A stretch of 64,000 bases of DNA. It comes from Phocoenobacter atlanticus. GTDB taxonomy: Bacteria > Pseudomonadota > Gammaproteobacteria > Enterobacterales > Pasteurellaceae. Each line of letters begins with the position of its first letter. Position 1 is the stretch's first letter. Of the stretch, positions 16,019 to 24,844 are shown piece by piece. Below the pieces are notes generated by a model. That model saw only the letters and a program-made list of their open reading frames with translations, had not been told where the DNA came from and searched no databases. The translations under genes and the position numbers were made by a program. Where the stretch lies: NCBI RefSeq assembly GCF_030764225.1, contig NZ_JASAXH010000002.1, one strand, 5' to 3'.

Positions 16019-17035
16019 ATGGCAATTTTAGTCACTGGTGGGGCAGGCTACATTGGTTCACATACCGTTGTTGAACTGTTAAATCAAAATAAAGAGATTA
16101 TCATTTTAGATAATTTATCTAACTCTTCAGAAATATCCTTAGACCGAATTAAACAAATTACAGGGAAATCGGTTAATTTTTATAAAGGTGATATTTTAGA
16201 TCGTTCAATGTTACGTCAAATTTTTACTGAAAATAAAATTGATTCTGTTATTCACTTTGCAGGACTAAAAGCAGTCGGAGAAAGCGTTCAAAAGCCGTTA
16301 CACTATTATCAAAATAATGTGACAGGCTCAATTACGCTGGTTGAAGAGATGCTTAAAGCAAATGTGAACACCCTTGTGTTTAGTTCTTCTGCAACGGTTT
16401 ATGGCGATCCAACAGTTGTGCCAATTACAGAAGAGAGTGAGGTTGGCGGTACAACTAATCCTTATGGCACTTCAAAATATATGGTAGAGCGTATTTTACA
16501 AGACACTGCTAAGGCATACCCACAGTTTAGTGCAATTATTTTACGCTATTTTAACCCAGTGGGTGCACACGAGAGTGGTTTAATTGGCGAAGACCCAAAT
16601 GGTATCCCAAATAATCTCTTACCTTTTATCAGCCAAGTAGCTGTAGGGAAATTACAGCAATTAGCTGTATTTGGTGATGATTATAATACGCCTGATGGTA
16701 CAGGTGTACGTGATTATATTCACGTAGTTGATTTAGCGATAGGACATTTAAAAGCATTACAAAAGCATCATAATGATGCAGGTTGTCATATTTATAATTT
16801 AGGTACAGGGACGGGTTATTCCGTATTAGATATGGTAAACGCTTTTGAACAAACCAATAATATCCAAGTACCTTATAAAATTGCCCCTCGCCGGGCAGGA
16901 GATATTGCTACTTGTTATTCTGATCCTAAAAAAGCGTTAGAGCAATTAGGGTGGAAAACAGCACGAGATCTAAATCAAATGATGAAAGATACGTGGAATT
17001 GGCAAAAAAATAATCCAAATGGGTATAGTGTTTAA
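16019..17035 (+). CDS. galE: UDP-glucose 4-epimerase
   Basis: Interconverts UDP-glucose and UDP-galactose (and often the GlcNAc forms) for LPS/capsule sugars. NAD-binding GGAGYIGSH near residue 7, catalytic Ser in SSSATVYGDP near 125, and YGTSKYMVER near 149 with the YxxxK pair. 338 aa, the exact family length. No gal operon neighbours, so it probably serves surface polysaccharide synthesis here, as in other Pasteurellaceae. Confidence 0.95.
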   Translation: MAILVTGGAGYIGSHTVVELLNQNKEIIILDNLSNSSEISLDRIKQITGKSVNFYKGDILDRSMLRQIFTENKIDSVIHFAGLKAVGESVQKPLHYYQNNVTGSITLVEEMLKANVNTLVFSSSATVYGDPTVVPITEESEVGGTTNPYGTSKYMVERILQDTAKAYPQFSAIILRYFNPVGAHESGLIGEDPNGIPNNLLPFISQVAVGKLQQLAVFGDDYNTPDGTGVRDYIHVVDLAIGHLKALQKHHNDAGCHIYNLGTGTGYSVLDMVNAFEQTNNIQVPYKIAPRRAGDIATCYSDPKKALEQLGWKTARDLNQMMKDTWNWQKNNPNGYSV

Positions 17036-17183
17036 TTTAAGAAATAATAACTTAGATAAGAGTAAAAACAAGTTGTATGTATAAATTTAGTATTTTTTAT
17101 ATGGTGTTGCGATATTACGAGTAAATGTTACAAAAACGTATATAAATTCTCTTGTTATATGAATAGATATCCAGTAAATTTTT

Positions 17184-17218
17184 CTATCCACATAAGTTGT
17201 GGATAACTCTGTGGAATA
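17184..17218. promoter_or_regulatory. DnaA-box-like cluster
   Basis: TGTGGATAA at 17198-17206 is a perfect DnaA box (TTATCCACA on the minus strand). CTATCCACA at 17184-17192 is a one-mismatch box in the opposite orientation, and TGTGGAATA at 17210-17218 is a two-mismatch copy. About 130 bp further on lies a very AT-rich stretch (17330-17380). It sits between convergent galE and yfcH. Confidence 0.45.
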
Positions 17219-17242
17219 CTTTCCTAAAAAGATTTTTGAGCT

Positions 17243-17251
17243 TGGTATAAT
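17243..17251 (+). promoter_or_regulatory. Orphan extended -10 promoter
   Basis: TGGTATAAT is an extended -10 element (TGnTATAAT) in a convergent intergenic region, with no plus-strand gene for 1.7 kb. No good -35 was found. It might start a small RNA or antisense RNA to yfcH. Confidence 0.3.
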
Positions 17252-17395
17252 CAGGGTTTGTCACGATCTTACTTAGATTGATTGCAAAATGACTTGTTTT
17301 TATAAATCAATAAGTTACAAAATTTCTAGTCTTTTTAATAAAAAAAATTAAAAATTTTTTCTATTAAAAACTTGACTTTTTTAACCTGTGCAAAA

Positions 17396-18292
17396 CTATT
17401 TTTCAAAACAAGCATTTAGATAACTTTTTAAACAACTATAAGTAAATTTAAATTCTTGATTTAATAGTCGTGTTGGATAAATGGGTTGATTATCTAATAG
17501 TAATTGTGAGCGTTCACCCAGTATTAATTTAAGTAATAATTGAGGAACATTAAAAAATGCAGGGCGACGTAGTTGTTGAGCCAGTTGCTGATTAAATTCA
17601 GCTTGAGTAATGATTTGTGGAGCAACTAAATTAAAGGCACCTGAGCATTGTGGATTTTCAAGTAAAAATAATATAGCTTGAATATGATCTTCAAGACTTA
17701 TCCAGCCCCAGTGTTGTTTTCCGTTACCTATTTTTCCACCTAATCCTAAACGATAAATAGGTAAGATACGTTTGAGAATTCCCCCTTGTGGTGAAAGAAC
17801 TAAACCTGTACGAATTAAGCATAGACGAGTTTTTGTATTTTTGACTGATGATGTCACCGCTTCCCATTGTTGACAAAGTTGTGCTGTGAAAGAATGTCCA
17901 CAAGCGGTATCTTCATCTGCTTTTTTTACCAATTTATTGACAATATCACCATAAAAACCAGTAGCCGATCCTGAAATAAAAATAGCTGGAGGAGGGTCAC
18001 TTTTATTAATTAATGCTACAAGCTGCTCAGTCATTTTGATACGGCTATTGAGTAAAACTTCTTTTTGTTTTTTTGTCCAATATTTATCAAAAATAGGTTC
18101 GCCAGCTAAATTAATGATTGCATCAAAATGATTGAAATTTTTAATGTCAGAAAGATTTTTGCAAAAAGTAACAGGAATGTGCCCGCTTAAATTTTTTCTG
18201 GTAAGAATTGTGATGGAATGTCCTTTTGATAACAGAAGCTTAGTAAGGGCTGTTCCAATAAATCCAGTACCTCCTGTCATAAAAATATTCAT
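17396..18292 (-). CDS. yfcH: TIGR01777-family SDR epimerase, YfcH-like
   Basis: Extended short-chain dehydrogenase of the YfcH/SulA group. NAD(P)-binding TGGTGFIGTAL at residues 6-16, NLAGEPI near 62, SGSATGFYG near 108 (the usual SDR Tyr region is modified in this family), and WGWISLEDHIQAI near 195. 298 aa. Substrate unknown. The gene lies 5 bp downstream of argR and is probably co-transcribed with it. Confidence 0.85.
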   Translation of the reverse strand: MNIFMTGGTGFIGTALTKLLLSKGHSITILTRKNLSGHIPVTFCKNLSDIKNFNHFDAIINLAGEPIFDKYWTKKQKEVLLNSRIKMTEQLVALINKSDPPPAIFISGSATGFYGDIVNKLVKKADEDTACGHSFTAQLCQQWEAVTSSVKNTKTRLCLIRTGLVLSPQGGILKRILPIYRLGLGGKIGNGKQHWGWISLEDHIQAILFLLENPQCSGAFNLVAPQIITQAEFNQQLAQQLRRPAFFNVPQLLLKLILGERSQLLLDNQPIYPTRLLNQEFKFTYSCLKSYLNACFEK

Positions 18293-18297
18293 TATGG

Positions 18298-18756
18298 TTA
18301 TTCCTTTTCAAAAAGAGCCGTAATATTTTTTGATAACGCTTCAATAGACGTTTTGTTCGTTGGAGTGACAAAAATGGTGTCATCACCTGCAATGGAACCC
18401 AAAATTCCCTCTGCTTTTCCAATAGAATCTAATAGTAATGCAATGAGCTGTGCGGCTCCTGGCGTTGTTTTGATAACGACTAGAGCTGCATTATGATCAA
18501 TATCAATAATGAGATGTTTTAGCTGACTGGATGTTGTTGGCATACCTTGTTCTGGTGGTAAATAGTAAACCATTTCCATTTTACTATTACGTCTTCTTAC
18601 CGCCCCAAATTTAGAAAGCATTCGAGATACTTTAGATTGGTTAATATGCTCAAATCCAAGTTTTTGTAACGCGACAACAATTTCACTTTGTGAACTAAAT
18701 TTTTCTTCACGTAATAATGATTTAAATGCTTCAGAAAGAGAATCCATTTTTTTCAC
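18298..18756 (-). CDS. argR: Arginine repressor ArgR
   Basis: Hexameric arginine-dependent repressor. N-terminal winged helix with SSQSEIVVALQKLGFEHINQ and SKVSRMLSKFGAVRRRN; C-terminal oligomerisation and arginine-binding domain with TTPGAAQLIALLLDSI and GSIAGDDTIFVTP. 152 aa. The GTG at 18756 is preferred because AAGGA lies 9 nt upstream; an ATG three codons on has none. Divergent from mdh, the same neighbourhood as in E. coli. Confidence 0.95.
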   Translation of the reverse strand: MKKMDSLSEAFKSLLREEKFSSQSEIVVALQKLGFEHINQSKVSRMLSKFGAVRRRNSKMEMVYYLPPEQGMPTTSSQLKHLIIDIDHNAALVVIKTTPGAAQLIALLLDSIGKAEGILGSIAGDDTIFVTPTNKTSIEALSKNITALFEKE

Positions 18757-18958
18757 TGTAGTTGATCCTTATTATGTCAATATATCGAATTTATTGGGTA
18801 ATTATGTGGTTTTTATCTATTTAAATCAATTTTAAACCTCTTTTTTATAAAAAATTTGCGAAAAATCACAAAATTTAACTTTGGTATTTGAATTTCTGCT
18901 TACTTTTTTTTAGACTGTCACCAGTTATTATTTAAATTGACAAAAAGAGGACATTATT

Positions 18959-19903
18959 ATGAAAGTAACAGTATTAGGTGCCGCAGGCGGTATTGGTCAA
19001 GCGTTAGCCTTATTATTGAAATTACAGTTACCAGAGGGTGCAGAGTTAGCATTATATGATATTGCACCTGTTACTCCAGGGGTTGCAGTAGATATTAGTC
19101 ATATTCCTACTGCAGTAAAAGTGAAAGGCTATGCGGGAGAAGATCCTACTGAAGCATTAAAAGATGCAAAAGTAGTCTTAATTTCAGCGGGTGTAGCACG
19201 TAAACCTGGTATGGATCGTTCAGATTTATTCAATATCAATGCAGGCATTATTCGTAATCTTGCAGAGCACGTTGCGAAAACTTGTCCAACCGCTTGTGTA
19301 GGAATTATTACCAATCCTGTAAATACAACCGTTGCTATCGCAGCAGAAGTATTGAAAAAAGCAGGTGTTTATGACAAAAGAAAATTATTTGGAGTAACAG
19401 AATTAGATGTTATCCGCTCTGAAACGTTTATTGCAGAATTAAAGAAAAAAGATGTGGATACTGTGACTGTTCCAGTAATTGGTGGGCATTCAGGTGTAAC
19501 CATTTTACCATTACTTTCTCAAGCAACGGCTGCTGAAGAGAAAATTAGCTTTACAGCAGAAGAAGTTGAGCAATTAACTAAACGTATTCAAAATGCAGGT
19601 ACAGAAGTTGTTGAAGCAAAAGCAGGTGGTGGATCAGCAACCCTTTCAATGGCTCAAGCAGCAGCACGTTTTGCTCTTTCTGTCATTAAAGGTTTATCTG
19701 GACATCAAGCTTTAGATTATGCTTATGTAGAAGGTGATGGCGAATATGCTCGTTTCTTTGCACAACCTATTATTCTAGGTCTTAATGGTGTTGAGGAAAT
19801 ATTGCCTATTGGTCAATTAAGTGATTTTGAAAAATCAGCATTAGAGGCAATGTTAGAAACGTTAAATAAAGATATCGCTACTGGTGAAGAATTTATGGCA
19901 TAA
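18959..19903 (+). CDS. mdh: Malate dehydrogenase
   Basis: NAD-dependent oxidation of malate to oxaloacetate, or the reverse in the reductive branch. GAAGGIGQALALLLK at the N-terminus is the NAD-binding loop, ARKPGMDRSDL near 80 the substrate loop, and GGHSG near 176 carries the catalytic His. 314 aa, close to E. coli Mdh (312). AGAGGA precedes the ATG. Followed by a terminator-like uptake-signal pair. Confidence 0.97.
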   Translation: MKVTVLGAAGGIGQALALLLKLQLPEGAELALYDIAPVTPGVAVDISHIPTAVKVKGYAGEDPTEALKDAKVVLISAGVARKPGMDRSDLFNINAGIIRNLAEHVAKTCPTACVGIITNPVNTTVAIAAEVLKKAGVYDKRKLFGVTELDVIRSETFIAELKKKDVDTVTVPVIGGHSGVTILPLLSQATAAEEKISFTAEEVEQLTKRIQNAGTEVVEAKAGGGSATLSMAQAAARFALSVIKGLSGHQALDYAYVEGDGEYARFFAQPIILGLNGVEEILPIGQLSDFEKSALEAMLETLNKDIATGEEFMA

Positions 19904-19921
19904 GTTTTTGAAATAAATGGA

Positions 19922-19975
19922 TAGCGGTAAGATTTTGATCAAAATTTGCAAAAAGAGATCAACATTTTACCGCTT
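19922..19975. repeat. 54-bp inverted uptake-signal pair, terminator of mdh
   Basis: AGCGGTAA and TTACCGCT pair around a centre at TTTGCAAA; a T-rich stretch follows on the plus strand. Confidence 0.72.
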
Positions 19976-20000
19976 TGTTTTTATTTATAGTCAATAAAAC

Positions 20001-21326
20001 TTATAAAGCCTCATAAAGTTTAAATGCCTGTCTATCAGACATACTGGCCAAGTAATCACAAATAACACGGGGTTGCTTTGATTTTTCTGCTTGATGCCAT
20101 TGTTGGCGGATTGCTTGAGGGAGTAAACGTAAAGGTTCACTACTGAGCATATCAAAAACATCCATTAAAATACGTTGTCCTTTATATTCTACTCGCTGAG
20201 TTTTGATATCCATAATTACAAAATCATAAACAAATTTTTTAAGTACTTTTAACACTTCAAAAACATCGTCTGGTAACGTCGCATTAAAGCGAAGTAGTGG
20301 TTCTTGAAATTGATTATGTGCCTTCCATTGTACATTGGTAATAAAATAATTGACTAATGATCCAATAATATCTTTACGTTCATAACGATGAATAGAGAAT
20401 AATTTTTCGGTCATTTGAGGAAGAAAATCTTTAATCCATTGTGACTGACATTGTTGAAATTGTTGTTCAGCATATTTCCAAAATTGAGGGGAGACCATTC
20501 CTATTACAATAGCATCTTCTAAATCGTGTACTGCATAGGCGATATCATCTGCCAATTCCATAATGCTACAATCTAAGGATTTATAAAGTGGTTTACTTGG
20601 TTCTAGAGACTCATCACTTTGTTTTATGGTGCAGAATAATTGTTTATCTTGTTCTGAAAGAGGATCAAGAACCCAATTAAACATCGTTTCATCATCACGA
20701 TAAATTCCTTTACTTGTTTTAAAGTGATGGGCGTTAATGAAATTATTATTATTTATTGCGGCATATTGTTGAGGTTTGGTTTGATCTAAAAAGACAGGGT
20801 ATTTCAATATGCCTAATAATGCTCGACGAGTAAGGTTCATTCCTTCGTGTGCAGTGTAAGATTCTAAATGGGTAACAATTCTAAATGTTTGTGCATTCCC
20901 TTCAAAGCCACCGTGATCTCGCATTTTATAATTTAAGGCAGTTTCACCTCCGTGTCCAAATGGAGGATGTCCGATATCGTGCATATAACAAATAGATTCA
21001 ATTAAACTACGAGAAGGGAGCAAAGCGGTAAGATTATGTTGAAAATTTGCAAATTCTTGTGAAGAAGTGACCGCTTGGAAACTGTTTAAATCATTAATAA
21101 GTTTTGCTCTTATACTATTTCCTATTTGAGCGACTTCTAAAGAATGGGTTAAACGAGTGCGATAAAAATCATCTTCTCCTATTGCGTGAATTTGTGTTTT
21201 GGCTTGTAAGCAACGAAAGGCCTCTGAATGTAAAACACGGCCTCGATCTCGTTGATAAGGAGAACGATGATCTTTATCTCGTTTTTGACTCTCTCTTAAA
21301 CGTTGCATCCATATTTCTGAAACCAT
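20001..21326 (-). CDS. dgt: dGTP triphosphohydrolase-like HD protein
   Basis: Hydrolyses dGTP (or related dNTPs) to the nucleoside and triphosphate. HD-domain metal ligands: TRLTHSLEVAQIGN near residue 57, MHDIGHPPFGHGGE near 117, and ELADDIAYAVHDLEDA near 257. 441 aa, the shorter dGTPase-like class. The stretch around residues 84-101 (QAVTSSQEFANFQHNLTA) is encoded by a complete 54-bp inverted uptake-signal pair, which looks like an in-frame insertion in a surface loop. Single gene on its strand; the dusB-fis pair follows in the same orientation but has its own spacing. Confidence 0.87.
   Translation of the reverse strand: MVSEIWMQRLRESQKRDKDHRSPYQRDRGRVLHSEAFRCLQAKTQIHAIGEDDFYRTRLTHSLEVAQIGNSIRAKLINDLNSFQAVTSSQEFANFQHNLTALLPSRSLIESICYMHDIGHPPFGHGGETALNYKMRDHGGFEGNAQTFRIVTHLESYTAHEGMNLTRRALLGILKYPVFLDQTKPQQYAAINNNNFINAHHFKTSKGIYRDDETMFNWVLDPLSEQDKQLFCTIKQSDESLEPSKPLYKSLDCSIMELADDIAYAVHDLEDAIVIGMVSPQFWKYAEQQFQQCQSQWIKDFLPQMTEKLFSIHRYERKDIIGSLVNYFITNVQWKAHNQFQEPLLRFNATLPDDVFEVLKVLKKFVYDFVIMDIKTQRVEYKGQRILMDVFDMLSSEPLRLLPQAIRQQWHQAEKSKQPRVICDYLASMSDRQAFKLYEAL
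21023..21076. repeat. 54-bp inverted uptake-signal pair inside dgt
   Basis: AAGCGGT at 21023, TTTGCAAA at the exact centre and ACCGCTT ending at 21076, all within coding sequence. The geometry is identical to the intergenic units. 54 bp is a multiple of three, so the frame stays open. Confidence 0.8.
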
Positions 21327-21496
21327 AGTATTATCCTTTTATTATATTTTTAAGAATATTGACGTTAATAGTGATTTAGAAATAATACATTATTTAAACA
21401 ATTATAGAAGTAGAAAAATAAAAAATCCCTATAATATTGCTATTATAGGGATTCCTAAAGTTTATTCGATAATAGGATTTAGCTTAAAATTAGCGT

Positions 21497-21793
21497 TTAG
21501 CCCATACCGTATTTTTTTAACTTTTTACGTAATGTTCCACGGTTTATTCCAAGCATTGTAGCCGCACGTGTTTGATTTCCACGAGTGTATTGCATTACCA
21601 TATCTAGCATTGGATGTTCAATTTCAGATAGTACCAATTCATATAATTCTGTTGGATCTTGACCATCTAATTGAGATAGATAATTTCTTAACGCTTGTTT
21701 TACACTATCACGTAACGGTTTATTGACTTGTTGAGCTTGTGAGTTCAGCATTGCAACCGTTAAAGGATTTTGCTGTGGTTTTTGTTCTAACAT
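21497..21793 (-). CDS. fis: Nucleoid protein and regulator Fis
   Basis: DNA-bending protein that activates rRNA/tRNA promoters. The C-terminal helix-turn-helix GNQTRAATMLGINRGTLRKK is nearly invariant in the family. 98 aa, as in E. coli. It overlaps dusB by 7 bp, the conserved dusB-fis operon. Confidence 0.97.
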   Translation of the reverse strand: MLEQKPQQNPLTVAMLNSQAQQVNKPLRDSVKQALRNYLSQLDGQDPTELYELVLSEIEHPMLDMVMQYTRGNQTRAATMLGINRGTLRKKLKKYGMG

Positions 21794-22767
21794 TGTTTCT
21801 TATCCAAAATTAATTTTTTAATAAAAACTTCTAATGCATTAATTTGCTCTGTTGTTGAGGTTAATGTATTAAAAGTACGCTTAAAGTTAGAGTGAGGTTG
21901 AAGTTGTTCAACATACCAACCTATATGCTTTCTCGCTATTCGATAACCTTTTTGTTCACCATAAAATTGGTGAAGTTCTCTTATATGCGTTAGCATTGCT
22001 TGGCTTTTCTCATTTAATGAGAGTGTTGAAACTTGACCAGACTCCAAAAAATCGGCTATTTCTTTAAATAGCCAAGGGCGACCAAGACAGCCTCGCCCAA
22101 TCATTACTGCATCAGCACCTGTATAATCCAAAACAAATTTTGCTTGCTGTGCAGAGGTAATATCCCCATTGGCAATAATTGGTATTGATACTGCTTGCTT
22201 TACTTCTTTTATATTGTCGTATTCCGCTTTTCCTTTAAATAGACAGCTACGAGTTCTTCCGTGAATCGTTAATGCAGAGATATTGGCCTGCTCGGCAATT
22301 TTTGCAATTTCCAAACAATTTTGATTAGCTAAATCCCAGCCTGTTCTGATTTTTAATGTAACAGGAACATTAACCGCATTTACAATAGCCTCTAAAATAC
22401 GAGCAACCTGATCAGGATCACGTAAAAGAGCAGAACCTGCCATTTTTCTGTTTACCTTTTTTGCAGGGCAACCCATATTAATATCTATAATTTCAGCACC
22501 ATAATCTACATTTATCTTTGCAGCCTCTGCCATTTCAAAAGGATCTGAACCTGCAATCTGTACGGCATTTACGCCAATTTCACGATGGTGAGCGAGGCGT
22601 AATTTTGATTTCTCAGTATGCCATACATCAGGATTAGTAGACATCATTTCTGAAAATGTTAATCCTGCACCAAATGAGCGACATAATCGGCGAAATGGTA
22701 AATCTGTAATTCCAGCCATTGGTGCGAGGAAAATACGCCTTTTAAATTCATATTGTCCTATTTGCAC
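21787..22767 (-). CDS. dusB: tRNA-dihydrouridine synthase B
   Basis: FMN-dependent reduction of uridine at position 17 of tRNA. APMAGITDLPFRRLCR near residue 16, NMGCPAKKVNRKMAGSALLR near 97 with the catalytic Cys, HGRTR near 168 and IANGDI near 199 are the Dus motifs. 326 aa. First gene of the dusB-fis operon; as in E. coli it probably drives fis expression. Confidence 0.95.
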   Translation of the reverse strand: MQIGQYEFKRRIFLAPMAGITDLPFRRLCRSFGAGLTFSEMMSTNPDVWHTEKSKLRLAHHREIGVNAVQIAGSDPFEMAEAAKINVDYGAEIIDINMGCPAKKVNRKMAGSALLRDPDQVARILEAIVNAVNVPVTLKIRTGWDLANQNCLEIAKIAEQANISALTIHGRTRSCLFKGKAEYDNIKEVKQAVSIPIIANGDITSAQQAKFVLDYTGADAVMIGRGCLGRPWLFKEIADFLESGQVSTLSLNEKSQAMLTHIRELHQFYGEQKGYRIARKHIGWYVEQLQPHSNFKRTFNTLTSTTEQINALEVFIKKLILDKKQC

Positions 22768-22835
22768 TGCCGATCATCCTCTCAGTTGTATGAGATTTAA
22801 ACAAATTTGGTTTTAATTATATCAAAAACAAAAAA

Positions 22836-22851
22836 TACGGTATAAACCGTA
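22836..22851 (-). terminator. Terminator of ubiA
   Basis: TACGGT-TTAT-ACCGTA on the minus strand followed by six T. Confidence 0.65.
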
Positions 22852-22972
22852 CTTTTATATAAACGCTGATGCTCAAGATATTCCTGATCTAGGGGGCGAA
22901 TAATACACATTTTTTTTCGCTTTGGGAAGTATATTTTTTGCTCAAATAGAAAAAAAGCATAAAAAAGTGATT

Positions 22973-23854
22973 TTAAAAGTAAATTCCCACTAAAATGCTA
23001 CAAAAAAATCCCAGTCCAACGTAGTTATTATTCAAAAAAGCACTAAAACATTTCTCTCGCTCTCTTTTTTTGGTTAATTTGTACTGGTAAATAAAAAAAC
23101 AACAAGGAATAATAAGAGTGAAGTAGTACATAAATGAAAAAGATTTAACTAATCCAAGGAGTATAAAGAGTAATAATGTTGTAATTTGTAATAAATTGAT
23201 GATTTTATTATCATATTGAGCAAAAAGAATTGCCGTTGATTTCACTCCAATACGTAAATCATCATCACGATCAACCATTGCATACTGTGTATCATAAGCA
23301 ATGGTCCAAACTAAATTAGCTAAAAATAGGATCCAACACGCTAAAGGTAGCGTTTCAGTCGTCGCACTAAATACCATTGGAACAGACCAGCCAAAAGCTA
23401 TACCTAGAATTAATTGTGGTAAATGGGTATAACGTTTCATAAATGGATAAATAATAGCCAGCCCTACAGCAACAAGGGAAAGTAATATTGTTAAATAATT
23501 AAGTTGCAACACAAGTAAAAAGGCCATTATCAGTAAGGTAATAAATAATATTTTAGCTTCTTTAACTGTGACGGACCCCTTTATTAATGGACGTTGTTTT
23601 GTTCTTTTCACTTTTCCATCAATATGGCGATCTGCATAGTCATTAATCACACAACCTGCTGCACGCATTACAATCACTCCGACAATAAAAATAGCAAACA
23701 GAGAAGAATTAATATTTCCTTCTGTAGCTAAAAATAATGCCCATAGTGTTGGATAGAGAAGCAACAAAGTGCCAATAGGTCTATCTAATCGCATTAATTG
23801 ATAATAACCGAGCAATTTTGAGTGTGAAAAATGCTGTTTTACAAAATTATTCAT
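22973..23854 (-). CDS. ubiA: 4-hydroxybenzoate octaprenyltransferase
   Basis: Membrane enzyme joining the polyprenyl tail to 4-hydroxybenzoate in ubiquinone synthesis. Asp-rich motifs NDYADRHIDGKVKRT near residue 77 and the second YDTQYAMVDRDDD near 190; eight to nine hydrophobic segments. The frame is open to 23875 but the ATG at 23854 is preferred: its context TGCTATGAATAA overlaps the glpR stop by 8 bp, as in translationally coupled genes, and gives 293 aa. ubiC is not adjacent, unlike in E. coli. Confidence 0.92.
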   Translation of the reverse strand: MNNFVKQHFSHSKLLGYYQLMRLDRPIGTLLLLYPTLWALFLATEGNINSSLFAIFIVGVIVMRAAGCVINDYADRHIDGKVKRTKQRPLIKGSVTVKEAKILFITLLIMAFLLVLQLNYLTILLSLVAVGLAIIYPFMKRYTHLPQLILGIAFGWSVPMVFSATTETLPLACWILFLANLVWTIAYDTQYAMVDRDDDLRIGVKSTAILFAQYDNKIINLLQITTLLLFILLGLVKSFSFMYYFTLIIPCCFFIYQYKLTKKREREKCFSAFLNNNYVGLGFFCSILVGIYF

Positions 23855-24608
23855 AGCAAAGATGGACTTGTACACTTCTATTATTTAAATGTTGTTCTAT
23901 TTCTGTTGGTAATTGCGCATCCGTAAAAAGGTGATTGATTTCACGGAGATCACCTAATCGAACAATGGCTTTGCGATAAAATTTAGAATGATCTGCTGCT
24001 AGAATAACTTGACGAGAACTATTCATTAACGCTCTTTTTACTTTTACTTCGTGATAATCATAATCTAGCATTGAACCTTCATCATCAATGGCACTAATAC
24101 CTAAAATACCAAAATCTAAACGAAATTGACTAATAATATCTATGGTTGTTGAACCAATAATACCCCCATCTTGACGCAAATTTCCCCCTGCAATAGTGAC
24201 TTGGAAGTCGTCTTTCGGTAATAAAATATGAGCTGCATTGAGGTTATTAGTGACAATACGTAAATCTTTATGAGAAAGTAGCGCTTGAGCAACTGCTTCG
24301 GCGGTTGTGCCAATATCTAAGAAAAGAGATGCGCCATTAGGAATAATTTTTGCAATATGTTGAGCAATAATATTTTTTTGACGAGAAAATAGCTGTTTAC
24401 GATCGCTATAATCACTATTTTCACAATTTGTTGGAATACCAGCTCCACCGTGATGACGACGAATTAAATTATTTTCAGCCAATTCATTTAGATCTCGGCG
24501 AATAGTTTGCGGACTTACATTTAACTTTGCCACTAATTCTTCTGTGCTGATATAACCTTGCTGATTAATAAAATCAATAATTTTATTATGGCGGATAGAC
24601 TGTTTCAT
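23847..24608 (-). CDS. glpR: DeoR-family regulator GlpR (glycerol-3-phosphate repressor)
   Basis: N-terminal DeoR helix-turn-helix YISTEELVAKLNVSPQTIRR and DLNELAENNLIRRHHGGA; the sugar-phosphate-binding C-terminal domain has LFLDIGTTAEAVAQAL and GSMLDYDYHEVKVKRALM. 253 aa, matching GlpR in length and motifs. No glp structural gene is near; it is coupled instead to ubiA. A 54-bp inverted uptake-signal pair occupies its promoter region, shared with gyrA. Confidence 0.85.
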   Translation of the reverse strand: MKQSIRHNKIIDFINQQGYISTEELVAKLNVSPQTIRRDLNELAENNLIRRHHGGAGIPTNCENSDYSDRKQLFSRQKNIIAQHIAKIIPNGASLFLDIGTTAEAVAQALLSHKDLRIVTNNLNAAHILLPKDDFQVTIAGGNLRQDGGIIGSTTIDIISQFRLDFGILGISAIDDEGSMLDYDYHEVKVKRALMNSSRQVILAADHSKFYRKAIVRLGDLREINHLFTDAQLPTEIEQHLNNRSVQVHLCYE

Positions 24609-24622
24609 TTTATTCTCCTAAT

Positions 24623-24676
24623 AAGCGGTATGATTATTACTAATTTTTGCAAAAAATTGCATAAATCATACCGCTT
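24623..24676. repeat. 54-bp inverted uptake-signal pair between glpR and gyrA
   Basis: A perfect 14-bp stem (ATAAGCGGTATGAT / ATCATACCGCTTAT) with a 30-nt loop centred on TTTGCAAA. It lies between two divergent starts and has no T tract, so it cannot act as an ordinary terminator; it may affect the 5' leader of glpR. Confidence 0.78.
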
Positions 24677-24752
24677 ATATATGTTTGTCTTTTGTTTGTC
24701 GCTTATTTTCAACTTTTATCAATGATATTTCAACCAATTTTCTTTGATTTTG

Positions 24753-24761
24753 TGATATAAT
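24753..24761 (+). promoter_or_regulatory. Extended -10 promoter of gyrA
   Basis: TGATATAAT, a TGnTATAAT element, 84 bp before the gyrA start; no strong -35. Confidence 0.5.
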
Positions 24762-24844
24762 GGTGCTAATTTTTTACATCTATTTTCTAAAAAATTAAGG
24801 GAAATAGTGTAATTTTTTTACAAATTATAATTAGGACATTTTCA

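Noticed and set aside
17036..17395. Chromosomal replication origin (oriC)
   Set aside because: Only one perfect DnaA box, few GATC sites and no dnaA, mnmG or mioC neighbour. Kept as a DnaA-box cluster only.
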